This document shows positions 1-6,165 of a stretch of DNA of 7,580 bases, piece by piece; the stretch's first letter is position 1; each line of letters begins with the position of its first letter. The stretch spans positions 1-7,580 of the forward strand of contig CAJUOM010000032.1 of assembly GCA_910588255.1 (NCBI GenBank). Reading direction: 5' to 3'. The DNA is from an uncultured Alphaproteobacteria bacterium (lineage in GTDB: Bacteria; Pseudomonadota; Alphaproteobacteria; RUG11792). The position numbers were made by a program, and so were the translations under genes. Below the pieces are notes generated by a model. That model made no database searches. It had not been told where the DNA came from and was given only the letters and a program-made list of their open reading frames with translations.

Positions 1-1
1 C

Positions 2-439
2 TATGCCCATGACGATGTCTTCTCCTATACCTACGATGATGAGAGCGATTGTTGGGTCAGAAGATATGATCTGTTATGTTTAGTTATTGGTATTGATCCG
101 ACAACATTAACAACCAAAGAAAGCCGCTTAATCATAGATACGAAATCGGGTGAAAGAAATCTTTATACATTATATATGGAAGGAGCAAAATGTTGGATAA
201 TGAATGTCAGATATATTGATGGCCAAGAAAATATGATTACCCCTGGTAGTGGTTCAGCTAACTATATAGGCACTAATGGGATTATGGAAGGGAATACCTC
301 TACAGGATTTTATATCGATACAAAGCTTAATTGGGCTGTCGTGAAAAAAATAGCTTCCGCATTAGAATCCGGAGAGAAAAGGATGACTCTTGCTGAATAT
401 AACGATAAAAATAGCACATCCTATACTTGGGCAGATTAA
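2..439 (+). CDS. Unrecognised protein, C-terminal part only (5' end outside the window)
   Basis: The frame is open from the left edge to a TAA at 437-439, giving 145 residues without a stop. An open run this long is unlikely by chance in DNA this AT-rich. There is an internal ATG at 176, but the codons before it (from position 2) are also open and protein-like, for example the acidic, Tyr-rich stretch YAHDDVFSYTYDDESD, so I read it as the tail of a longer gene rather than an 87-residue protein. The visible part is mostly polar with Gly/Ser/Thr/Asn-rich segments (PGSGSANYIGTNG, MEGNTSTGFYID) and ends in a likely helix (LNWAVVKKIASALESGEKR) followed by a polar tail. There is no membrane segment, catalytic motif or repeat that I recognise. 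A secreted or surface protein is possible from the composition, but that is only an impression. It is followed by a hairpin at 454-481 and then by glmU on the same strand, 133 bases on. Confidence 0.7.
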   Translation, partial: YAHDDVFSYTYDDESDCWVRRYDLLCLVIGIDPTTLTTKESRLIIDTKSGERNLYTLYMEGAKCWIMNVRYIDGQENMITPGSGSANYIGTNGIMEGNTSTGFYIDTKLNWAVVKKIASALESGEKRMTLAEYNDKNSTSYTWAD

Positions 440-453
440 CCTTACCTTCAACA

Positions 454-481
454 AAGAGTCTCGTCTTCGTGTGAGGCTCTT
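454..481 (+). terminator. Hairpin after the first gene, possible terminator
   Basis: AAGAGTCTC (454-462) pairs with GAGGCTCTT (473-481): nine base pairs including one G-U, with a 10-base loop containing TTCG. It starts 15 bases after the stop codon of the upstream gene, where a terminator is expected. No run of T follows (the next bases are GAGTATAGCG), so it is not a classical intrinsic terminator. It could instead protect an mRNA end or be chance. Confidence 0.4.
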
Positions 482-512
482 GAGTATAGCGAAATGGATT
501 AATGTGATATGT

Positions 513-552
513 TTGATTTTATAAAAACATCATGATAACATTTGTGTATTAT
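513..552 (+). promoter_or_regulatory. Weak candidate promoter for glmU
   Basis: TTGATT (513-518) followed after 17 bases by TAACAT (536-541) gives a weak -35/-10 pair. A better -10 look-alike, TATTAT, lies at 547-552 but has no good -35 at the right distance. Such hexamers are common in AT-rich DNA, so the main support is position: glmU is preceded by a hairpin and a 133-base gap and so probably has its own promoter. Confidence 0.2.
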
Positions 553-572
553 CGGTTTTTATGTGTTGGACT

Positions 573-1883
573 ATGTCAATTAATTTTGTTATATTAGCGG
601 CAGGAAAAGGAACCCGAATGAATTCAAAAACTCCAAAATTTTTTCAAACCATAGCAGAAAAGCCAATTATTAGATATATAATCGACACATGTAAACATTT
701 TAGTTCAAATATTATAGTTGTAACTCAGGAATCATTATTGAAGCATGAGCTATTTGCTGATGTAACTACTGCACAGCAATCTTCACCAAAAGGAACTGGA
801 GATGCTATTTTGCAGGCAATACCTTTTTTAAACGCAGATAATACAATAATACTTTGCGGTGATATGCCATTGATCGAGACTAAGCATTTAGAACTTTTGA
901 TGAATTCTTCTAAAAATTCACTAATGACAATGGTAATCCCAGATGAGTTTAGGGATATGCCATATGGTAGGGTTATCTTAAATGAAGGGAATTTTGAAAA
1001 AATAATTGAATATAAAAATGCTACAGATTCGGAAAAACTAGTTCTATTAGCAAACACAGGTGTTTATAAAATTGAAACATCGATATTAAAAAAATATATA
1101 GGTAAAATAAAACAAAATCCGCTTACTCAAGAATTTTATTTGACGGATCTTTTTGAAATTTTAAAAACAAATGGGATTGATATATCCGTAATTCAAAGCA
1201 AAGAATATTGGCCGTTTCATGGCATAAATACTATGGAAGACCTCGCAAAAGCAGAGGAGATAATGCAAAACAGACTACGGAAAAAATTTATGAATAACGG
1301 CGTGAAACTGTTGAATCCCAAAACAACGTATTTTGCTTTTGACACGCAAATTGATTCAGAAGTTGTTATTGAACAGAATGTTATAATCAAAAAAGGAGTG
1401 AGAATTCATTCGAATGCTCGAATAAATGCGTTTTCACATATTTCAGAATGTGAAATAATGGAAAAAGTTGAAATAGGTCCATTTGCCAGAGTTCGAGGAA
1501 ATGCAAAATTCATGGAATCCTCAGCTATAGGAAACTTTGTCGAAGTAAAAGGATCATTGATCGGAAAAAATTCAAAAGCAAAGCATTTATCATATATAGG
1601 TGACGCAACCATCGGATCTGATTCAAATATAGGAGCGGGAACAATAACATGTAATTATGATGGAGTTAAGAAATATAAAACAACCATAGGAAACAAAGCA
1701 TTTGTCGGATCAAACTCAACATTAATTGCTCCTCTCGCAATAGGAGACAATACAATAATCGGAGCAGGAAGTGTTATTAATAAAGATGTTTCAAAAAACA
1801 GTTTAGCTATTGCAAGGTGCAAGCAAAACGTAATATCAAACGGCGCTGAGAAAATCTGGAAAAGTAAGAAAAACGTTAAATAG
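573..1883 (+). CDS. glmU: Bifunctional N-acetylglucosamine-1-phosphate uridyltransferase / glucosamine-1-phosphate acetyltransferase GlmU
   Basis: GlmU acetylates glucosamine-1-phosphate with acetyl-CoA and then couples the product to UTP, giving cytoplasmic UDP-GlcNAc for peptidoglycan and lipid A. Both domains are visible (436 residues from 573). The N-terminal nucleotidyltransferase has LAAGKGTRM at residues 8-16, GTGDA near 74-78, the metal-binding Asp of CGDMPLI (D97), NTGVY near 161-165 and the Asn of GINTMEDL (N219). The C-terminal left-handed beta-helix has hexapeptide repeats from about 245, RVRG (R308), VEVKG (K326), the catalytic His of KAKHLSYIGDATIG (H338) and GAGTITCNYDG. I chose the ATG at 573 because the protein then starts MSINFVILAAG like other family members and TTGGA precedes it. 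The in-frame ATG at 561 would add only MCWT. The protein is slightly shorter than the usual 450-460 residues, with a short C-terminus. An oddity is PKFFQTIAEKP where most homologues have PKxLHxxxGKP. It appears to be a single-gene unit. Confidence 0.96.
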   Translation: MSINFVILAAGKGTRMNSKTPKFFQTIAEKPIIRYIIDTCKHFSSNIIVVTQESLLKHELFADVTTAQQSSPKGTGDAILQAIPFLNADNTIILCGDMPLIETKHLELLMNSSKNSLMTMVIPDEFRDMPYGRVILNEGNFEKIIEYKNATDSEKLVLLANTGVYKIETSILKKYIGKIKQNPLTQEFYLTDLFEILKTNGIDISVIQSKEYWPFHGINTMEDLAKAEEIMQNRLRKKFMNNGVKLLNPKTTYFAFDTQIDSEVVIEQNVIIKKGVRIHSNARINAFSHISECEIMEKVEIGPFARVRGNAKFMESSAIGNFVEVKGSLIGKNSKAKHLSYIGDATIGSDSNIGAGTITCNYDGVKKYKTTIGNKAFVGSNSTLIAPLAIGDNTIIGAGSVINKDVSKNSLAIARCKQNVISNGAEKIWKSKKNVK

Positions 1884-1994
1884 AAAGTTTTGCTTATAAA
1901 TCCTGGAAAAATATTTAAAATTTTATGGGACTATTTAGAATTTGACTTGGAAGAAGAGTGGGAGATATACTGAAAATATATGGGGTACTCAGAC

Positions 1995-2037
1995 GCGCGG
2001 CGTGTGGTATACTCGTTAATTTTACCACACGCCGCGC
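1995..2037. repeat. Perfect 15-bp GC-rich inverted repeat (hairpin)
   Basis: GCGCGGCGTGTGGTA (1995-2009) is followed after a 13-base AT-rich loop by its exact reverse complement TACCACACGCCGCGC (2023-2037). The arms are far more GC-rich than anything around them. It begins 112 bases after the glmU stop and could end the glmU transcript, but it lacks a T-tract on either side. It could equally be a protein-binding site or part of a repeat element together with the nested palindrome 21 bases further on. Confidence 0.85.
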
Positions 2038-2058
2038 ACCTATGTGACTCTCGCACTC

Positions 2059-2201
2059 TATATTATTTTCCGAAAGACTGAAACGATTATATTGATTTAC
2101 TCCCTTTTAGTCAAGTCTCGTTCGTTTCTCTCACTCTTCGGACTTGACTAAATTTCGTAAATCAATTCCTCTCTCTTCGTTCCTTTCGAAAAAATAATAT
2201 A
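2059..2201. repeat. Three-tier nested palindrome, possible palindromic element or structured RNA
   Basis: Three inverted repeats share one centre. The outer pair is TATATTATTTTCCGAAAG (2059-2076) with CTTTCGAAAAAATAATATA (2183-2201), which pairs with one extra base and a mismatch. The middle pair is ATTGATTTAC (2091-2100) with GTAAATCAAT (2157-2166), a perfect 10 bp. The inner pair is TTTAGTCAAGTC (2106-2117) with GACTTGACTAAA (2141-2152), a perfect 12 bp, closing a 23-base pyrimidine-rich loop. Related pyrimidine-rich stretches with TTCG occur in the loop (2118-2140) and on the right shoulder (2167-2182). As RNA this would fold into one long interrupted hairpin of about 143 bases. It may be a MITE-like or Rickettsia-type palindromic element. 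No element family is recognised. Confidence 0.75.
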
Positions 2202-2302
2202 AAAGCAGCTGTAACAACCGGCACATTCAAACTCACTAAGGCGTCAGCTAAGAGAAACTTCAGAAATTGATCCAGAAGCTGTCTTAGATTGATTTTTGAC
2301 AA
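2162..2302 (-). CDS. Possible 46-residue membrane peptide with a TTG start (unproven)
   Basis: The minus strand is open from 2347 to a TGA at 2164-2162 (61 codons, no ATG). A TTG at 2302-2300 is preceded by AAGGA at 2314-2310 with a 7-base spacer, a good ribosome-binding arrangement. The resulting 46-residue product has a polar and amphipathic first part (SKINLRQLLDQFLKFLLADA), one hydrophobic segment (LNVPVVTAAFILFF, roughly residues 25-38) and a strongly basic end (RKERRERN), the layout of a single-pass inner-membrane peptide. Its last 14 or so codons run through the right arm of the nested palindrome. It could be a small membrane protein, the decayed tail of a larger gene, or chance. No family is recognised. 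Confidence 0.22.
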   Translation of the reverse strand: MSKINLRQLLDQFLKFLLADALVSLNVPVVTAAFILFFRKERRERN

Positions 2303-2388
2303 ATTAGAATCCTTCGTAAGAAAATTTATTTTAAACCGTTTTGTGAACTATAGATGAAGTTGTTACTCTGCTATAGTATTCCAAAACA

Positions 2389-2456
2389 TATTTTATTTAA
2401 CCTCAACAAAAGTATTTCGAATGAAAGAGCGAAATAATGTTGATTTATATAAAATA
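2389..2456. repeat. Imperfect palindrome next to the left copy of the 110-bp repeat
   Basis: The left arm contains TATTTTAT (2389-2396), TCAACA (2403-2408) and TATTTCG (2413-2419). The right arm contains CGAAATA (2430-2436), TGTTGA (2439-2444) and ATAAAATA (2449-2456), in mirrored order and complementary. The arms differ in length by a few bases, so the structure is a bulged hairpin. Its right arm overlaps the outer edge of the repeat copy at 2446-2555. Confidence 0.5.
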
Positions 2457-2555
2457 AGTCACTGCACGAAGCGTGAATTAGAAAGAAGGCCTCACCGGAA
2501 AACTTCATTGACACCGCAGTGGTACCTATAGCGCTTTCGGTAGACATCGTGTATC
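2446..2555 (+). repeat. Left copy of a 110-bp dispersed repeat (inverted relative to 6792-6900)
   Basis: Positions 2464-2555 match the reverse complement of 6792-6883 at 85 of 92 bases by my count, with no gaps. The longest identical blocks are 33 bases (2488-2520 region) and about 23 bases (2521-2543). Similarity frays outward to the shared TATATAAA at 2446-2453, with a one-base gap. Both copies carry the same open frame, beginning IRK and containing ASPENFIDTA and VPIALSV. In this copy that frame is closed by TGA at 2474-2476 and 2570-2572. The base differences inside it mostly change the amino acid (K/M, V/G, D/G), so it does not look like protein under selection. It is GC-richer than its surroundings, suggesting a foreign or mobile origin. 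Confidence 0.9.
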
Positions 2556-2586
2556 TGGAAAAAACAACTTGATAATCAAAAGTTAA

Positions 2587-2613
2587 TTGTTTATTGTAAA
2601 CTAGAACTATAAT
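2587..2613 (+). promoter_or_regulatory. Candidate promoter of the nuoK-nuoL-nuoM-lipB operon
   Basis: A perfect TATAAT lies at 2608-2613, about 40 bases before the nuoK start. The nearest -35-like hexamer is TTGTTT (2587-2592) with a short 15-base spacer. An alternative pair is TTGATA (2569-2574) and TATTGT (2592-2597) with a 17-base spacer. The region follows the repeat copy directly, so transcription probably starts between the repeat and nuoK. Confidence 0.4.
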
Positions 2614-2652
2614 ATACTGATTATGATATGAAGTTATGAGTTTTGAGATGTC

Positions 2653-2970
2653 ATGATAAACAGAGATGTAATATTACTTTTATCTGCTATATTATTTTGC
2701 TTTGGTTTGATTGGACTTTTATCTCAAAAGAAGATTATAAAAACAATAATTTCCATAGAAATAATGATATTTGCATCAATCATAAATTTCTGTTATTTTG
2801 CTGGAGGAAAAACTATAAAATCTGGACATTTCGCGACATTCATGGCAGTTATTTTAAGCGGATTAACAATCAGCGTTATCTACACATTAATTACGAAAAA
2901 ATCATCTGATATTCCAAATAATATCTTTATAGAAGAAGATTATAAAGAAAAGGATTTAAAAGATGTTTGA
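2653..2970 (+). CDS. nuoK: NADH-quinone oxidoreductase subunit K (NuoK), lacking the second membrane glutamate
   Basis: NuoK is a small inner-membrane subunit of complex I that carries part of the central proton path between NuoH/NuoJ and the antiporter-like subunits. The 105 residues match the family length (about 100) and form three hydrophobic segments (about 4-23, 28-49 and 60-82) with a polar, charged tail. The first conserved membrane glutamate is present exactly where expected (E36 in IISIEIMIF). Aligned by eye to E. coli NuoK from GQVMYILAISLAAAEAS, the second conserved glutamate (E72) falls on Thr72 here (AVILSGLTIS). The start at 2653 gives the usual short N-terminus. The ribosome-binding site is weak, and a nearby ATG at 2643 is in another frame. 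The last 8 bases overlap nuoL, indicating translational coupling. nuoJ, which normally precedes nuoK, is not next to it. The identification rests on the E36 motif, length and neighbours. Confidence 0.9.
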   Translation: MINRDVILLLSAILFCFGLIGLLSQKKIIKTIISIEIMIFASIINFCYFAGGKTIKSGHFATFMAVILSGLTISVIYTLITKKSSDIPNNIFIEEDYKEKDLKDV

Positions 2971-4756
2971 ACTGTTTCCTTTAATGGCCTTATTTTTTAG
3001 TGGAATTTTAGGGAGTGTTTTTAATTTTTTTAAGATAGGAAAATTTGGAGTTTATCTTTCTTTGATATATTTTCTTGTATTGATATTCTTTAAACATAAA
3101 AATATAGAGTTTACTTGGTTTTCTGTTGGAAATTTGAAATTTAATTTTTCGTTTTCTTTCAGCAATACATCTTTGATATTATGCTCTATTATTTCATTAA
3201 TTTTATCATGTTTATATCTTTCTCGCGGAATAACAAGGTTTGATAAGTATATCGAGCAAAAATTTGGAATATTAAATATATTTATATTTTTTATGTGCTT
3301 ATCCATTCTTTCAAATAATATATTTCAATTTTATATAGGTATAGAATCGCTAGGAATTATTTCAACGATTCTTGTTGGACTGGAAAAATATTCAGATAAA
3401 CAATCGACAAAAGTTTATCTATTCAACAAATTTGCTTCTTTGTTATTTCTCTGCGGAATAGCTTTGATAGTAGCAAAAACCGGAAGTTTTGAAATTGATG
3501 AGATAAAACAAGCTTATATGGAATCCAAAACAGATCTTTTATTTCCTGCTTGTTTGATATTAATTTCATGTTTTTGCAAAGGTGCTCAAATGCCTTTTTC
3601 ATATTGGTTACTTGATGCCGTGAAAGCTAATATTTTTGCATCCATTCTAATTCACTCAGGAACAATCATAGCAATTGGAATAATATTTATAACCAAATTT
3701 TATTTTATATTTGAATCATTTCCTATATTAAAACAATTAATGATAGCCATAGGTTTATACACTTCATTTTGGATGTCGTGTTGTTCTTTGGCGAATAACA
3801 ATATAAAGAAAATCATAGCTTGTTTAACAGCTTCATCTGCTGGTATCATGTTTATATCCTGTGGAATAGGCAGTTATTCTTTGGCTCTATTATATTTCAT
3901 TTGCCATGCATTTTTTAAATCTATGTTATTTCTAAGCTTTGCCTATCTCATTTCTGCTATGTCTGATGAAAATAATCTTGTAAAATATGGTGGTTTAGCA
4001 AAATTAACTCCTAAGATATCGGATATGATTTTAATTTCATTTTTGTTTGCTGCAGGTTTTCCGTTTTTATCAGGATTTTTTGCAAAACTATCATTTGTTG
4101 AAACAATAGAGCTTTCTGAAATTAGATATATATCAATAAGTAATATATTTATAAATATAATAACAATAATGGCAATGGCACGTATGTTGCTAAAATCATT
4201 ATATGGAAAGGCGCGAGCAGATGAGTTTACACTATCACGAGCAAGTGCTTCAGAAAACTATAACTCCACGCCTTTTTGGATCTTAACATTCATTGCATTG
4301 CTAGGTTCTTTTACGATCTGGAGCGTATACGAATGGGGAGATTTACATTTCGGATATGGAGGATTAGTATATGTCAGGACAACGGAGGATTATGCATTTG
4401 AATCGATATTGAGTATATTTCAATTAGTTATAGCCATAACCTTGATACTTATATTAAACAAATTTTCAAATTTAAATTATAGAACTTCGAAAATTACTTA
4501 TTTTTTATTTAAAAAAAATGAAATTTATGAATTTTTCTGCAATTTAATTTTCAAATTAACAACCGGAGTGATGAAATTCTTTGATATCTTAACGGAAAAG
4601 TTGTTTTATATTATTAATGTAAACTCACTTTATTTAATTCTCTATTCAGGAAAAAAACTGATAAAGGCTCATAAAAATATATTTTATTATCATATTTACT
4701 TGGCTATATTAGGGATAATATTTGCATTAATTATCACAATGATAGGAAGGTTCTAA
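2963..4756 (+). CDS. nuoL: NADH-quinone oxidoreductase subunit L (NuoL), antiporter-like proton pump subunit
   Basis: NuoL is the distal antiporter-like subunit of complex I, with a long lateral helix at its C-terminus. The 597 residues compare with 613 in E. coli, and the protein is hydrophobic almost throughout, with charged loops. Residues of the proton channel can be placed by motif: E128 (IGIESLG, E. coli E144), K206 (CFCKGAQMPF, K229), H231 (ILIHSGT, H254), H315 and K319 (ICHAFFKS, H338 and K342) and K375 (LSGFFAKLSF, K399). Departures from the family: the prolines of GPTPVSALIH, which break helix 7, are replaced (N223 and F225 in KANIFASILIH), the Asp of TDIKR is Asn (NNNIKK), the first His of HLMTHAFFK is Tyr, and KDEI after K375 is KLSF. 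The C-terminal 100 residues would contain the lateral helix and last membrane anchor. AAGGAT upstream is a reasonable ribosome-binding site; nuoK overlaps by 8 bases and nuoM by 1. Confidence 0.95.
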   Translation: MFELFPLMALFFSGILGSVFNFFKIGKFGVYLSLIYFLVLIFFKHKNIEFTWFSVGNLKFNFSFSFSNTSLILCSIISLILSCLYLSRGITRFDKYIEQKFGILNIFIFFMCLSILSNNIFQFYIGIESLGIISTILVGLEKYSDKQSTKVYLFNKFASLLFLCGIALIVAKTGSFEIDEIKQAYMESKTDLLFPACLILISCFCKGAQMPFSYWLLDAVKANIFASILIHSGTIIAIGIIFITKFYFIFESFPILKQLMIAIGLYTSFWMSCCSLANNNIKKIIACLTASSAGIMFISCGIGSYSLALLYFICHAFFKSMLFLSFAYLISAMSDENNLVKYGGLAKLTPKISDMILISFLFAAGFPFLSGFFAKLSFVETIELSEIRYISISNIFINIITIMAMARMLLKSLYGKARADEFTLSRASASENYNSTPFWILTFIALLGSFTIWSVYEWGDLHFGYGGLVYVRTTEDYAFESILSIFQLVIAITLILILNKFSNLNYRTSKITYFLFKKNEIYEFFCNLIFKLTTGVMKFFDILTEKLFYIINVNSLYLILYSGKKLIKAHKNIFYYHIYLAILGIIFALIITMIGRF

Positions 4757-6165
4757 TGTTTGGTTTAGCAATTCCATTTATTACTTTTCTTATTCCGATT
4801 ATTGGATCATTTTTTATATCAACAATAGACAAACGAAATATTATGGCTATAAAAGCCGTTTCCTTTTGGACCACTTTTTTTGCTCTCATTTTTTCTTTTG
4901 TACCAATTTTTTCATCAAAACGTTTATTGTCTGGAGAATATGAAAGAATATTTTCAAATGGAATATTAGAATATGAAGTGATAATCGATGCTTTGTCATT
5001 ATTGTTTGTTCCAATAATTTGTCTAGTTTGCCTTTTGTGTATACTTTGGATTACGAAACGAAAAACACAAAAGAAAAAATCTTATTATATATCTATATTA
5101 TTATTTGAAGCTTTATCTATTGGAGCATTTTACGCAACCAACCTAGTTTTGATTTATATATTGATAGAATCAACTATCATACCTTTGTATATTATAATGG
5201 CTCAAAGAAAAGATTATTCTAATAAAACTGTTTTTTATTTTTTAATATACACAATGGTAAGTGCGATTCTTATATTAATTGCGTTTATTATTATATATCA
5301 AAACACAGGGACTTGCGAACTAAGAGAAATTTATAAATTAGGTGTAAAAAGCAAAAGTGCATTTTGGCTACTGGCTTTGGGAATAGGAATAAAATTACCA
5401 ATTTGGCCGTTTTATAGTTGGCTACCTGTCGTCCATGTGAAGAACCAAACCGTATGCTCTATCCTTCTCGCATCAATTGTTCTGAAATTTAGCACTCTGT
5501 TATTATTAAGAGTTACGATACCTTTATTCTCTAATGTTATATTTTCTCATACATTCTTGATATTTATTGCTATATCAATTAGTCTCATGTTTGCTTTGTC
5601 ACAACTCATTTTTCAGGATGATATAAAATCTGTTTTTGCTTATTTCTCTATCATACATCTGAATTCAACTCTTTTTATTCTTTTGAACAAATCTGGTTTA
5701 ATATACTATATATTTTCAGTCATGGGACATAGTATCTTAATGCCTGTTTTATTTTTCACTTCAAATATAATTGACAGATTATATGGTACTAGATCTATAA
5801 AAATCCTAGCTTCCTCACCAATTCAATTTTCTGTCGCGCATAAAATAATTTCTCTTGCATTTTTTGCATTGGTTTCATTACCTTTTTCTTGGGGGTTTAT
5901 TTCAGAAATTCTGACTATCAAGTTGGTCGCTGAAATTTCTTATTTATATGCATTATTTCCAGCTGGTATAATTTTAATTTCCTCTCTTTTTGTTGTTTAT
6001 ATATATAACTCATTTTTAAGTTATAAAACAAACACTTCTTCACAAAATATAATAGATGGATTTTATATAACCGATATATACAAAAAAACAGCTTTTTACA
6101 TTCCGATAATTTTAATATTTCTTATTGGTGTCTTCCCTAATATTATCTTGGGTATTATCAAATGA
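4756..6165 (+). CDS. nuoM: NADH-quinone oxidoreductase subunit M (NuoM), antiporter-like proton pump subunit
   Basis: NuoM is the middle antiporter-like subunit of complex I in the inner membrane. The 469 residues (E. coli about 509) are almost wholly hydrophobic, consistent with the 14-helix fold. Channel residues are in place: E138 (ILIESTIIPLY, E. coli E144), K213 (GIGIKLPIWPF, K234), K244 (IVLKFSTLLLLR, K265), H301 (SIIHLNST, H322), H325 (VMGHSILM, H348) and E384 (GFISEILTIK, E407). The family motif LPDAHSQAP reads LPVVHVKNQ (223-231), so the conserved Asp and the helix-breaking Pro are both missing, paralleling the loss in NuoL. Assignment as NuoM rather than NuoN rests on the order K-L-M, on the E384 at the position where NuoM has Glu, and on SWLP-H and FQDDIK. 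The start codon overlaps the nuoL stop (TAATG) behind GGAAGG, and the stop overlaps lipB (ATGA). nuoN does not follow. Confidence 0.94.
   Translation: MFGLAIPFITFLIPIIGSFFISTIDKRNIMAIKAVSFWTTFFALIFSFVPIFSSKRLLSGEYERIFSNGILEYEVIIDALSLLFVPIICLVCLLCILWITKRKTQKKKSYYISILLFEALSIGAFYATNLVLIYILIESTIIPLYIIMAQRKDYSNKTVFYFLIYTMVSAILILIAFIIIYQNTGTCELREIYKLGVKSKSAFWLLALGIGIKLPIWPFYSWLPVVHVKNQTVCSILLASIVLKFSTLLLLRVTIPLFSNVIFSHTFLIFIAISISLMFALSQLIFQDDIKSVFAYFSIIHLNSTLFILLNKSGLIYYIFSVMGHSILMPVLFFTSNIIDRLYGTRSIKILASSPIQFSVAHKIISLAFFALVSLPFSWGFISEILTIKLVAEISYLYALFPAGIILISSLFVVYIYNSFLSYKTNTSSQNIIDGFYITDIYKKTAFYIPIILIFLIGVFPNIILGIIK

Larger units (their letters stand above)
1884..2652. other. 769-bp intergenic stretch dominated by palindromes and repeat fragments
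   Basis: No convincing ATG-initiated gene is present. The stretch contains, in order: a 29-codon in-frame continuation after the glmU stop (1884-1973), a GC-rich 15-bp hairpin (1995-2037), a nested palindrome (2059-2201), a possible minus-strand membrane peptide (2162-2302), a small 7-bp inverted repeat ACTATAG/CTATAGT (2347-2353 with 2371-2377), an imperfect palindrome (2389-2456), one copy of the 110-bp repeat (2446-2555) and a promoter-like region (2569-2613). A minus-strand open stretch of 43 codons (2062 to 1931) also spans the GC-rich hairpin but has no start codon I would trust. The density of symmetric sequence suggests remnants of mobile or repeat elements; this is inferred, not shown. 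Confidence 0.7.

Noticed and set aside
176..439. An 87-residue gene starting at the ATG at 176
   Set aside because: The same frame is open and protein-like all the way back to the window edge, so this ATG is probably internal.
725..1057. Minus-strand open frame inside glmU
   Set aside because: It is antisense to a clear GlmU coding region whose motifs are in the plus frame.
1931..2062. Minus-strand 43-codon open stretch over the GC-rich hairpin
   Set aside because: There is no credible start codon or ribosome-binding site, and it runs through both arms of a perfect hairpin, which would force self-complementary codons.
1884..2652. tRNA, riboswitch or CRISPR array in the long intergenic stretch
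   Set aside because: I found no cloverleaf with a TTCRA-type T-loop, no recognisable riboswitch core and no regularly spaced direct repeats. The repeats present are inverted, not direct.
2643..2909. Plus-strand 88-codon frame overlapping nuoK
   Set aside because: The nuoK frame carries the conserved E36 motif and overlaps nuoL as expected. This one is an out-of-frame shadow rich in His, Asn and Trp.
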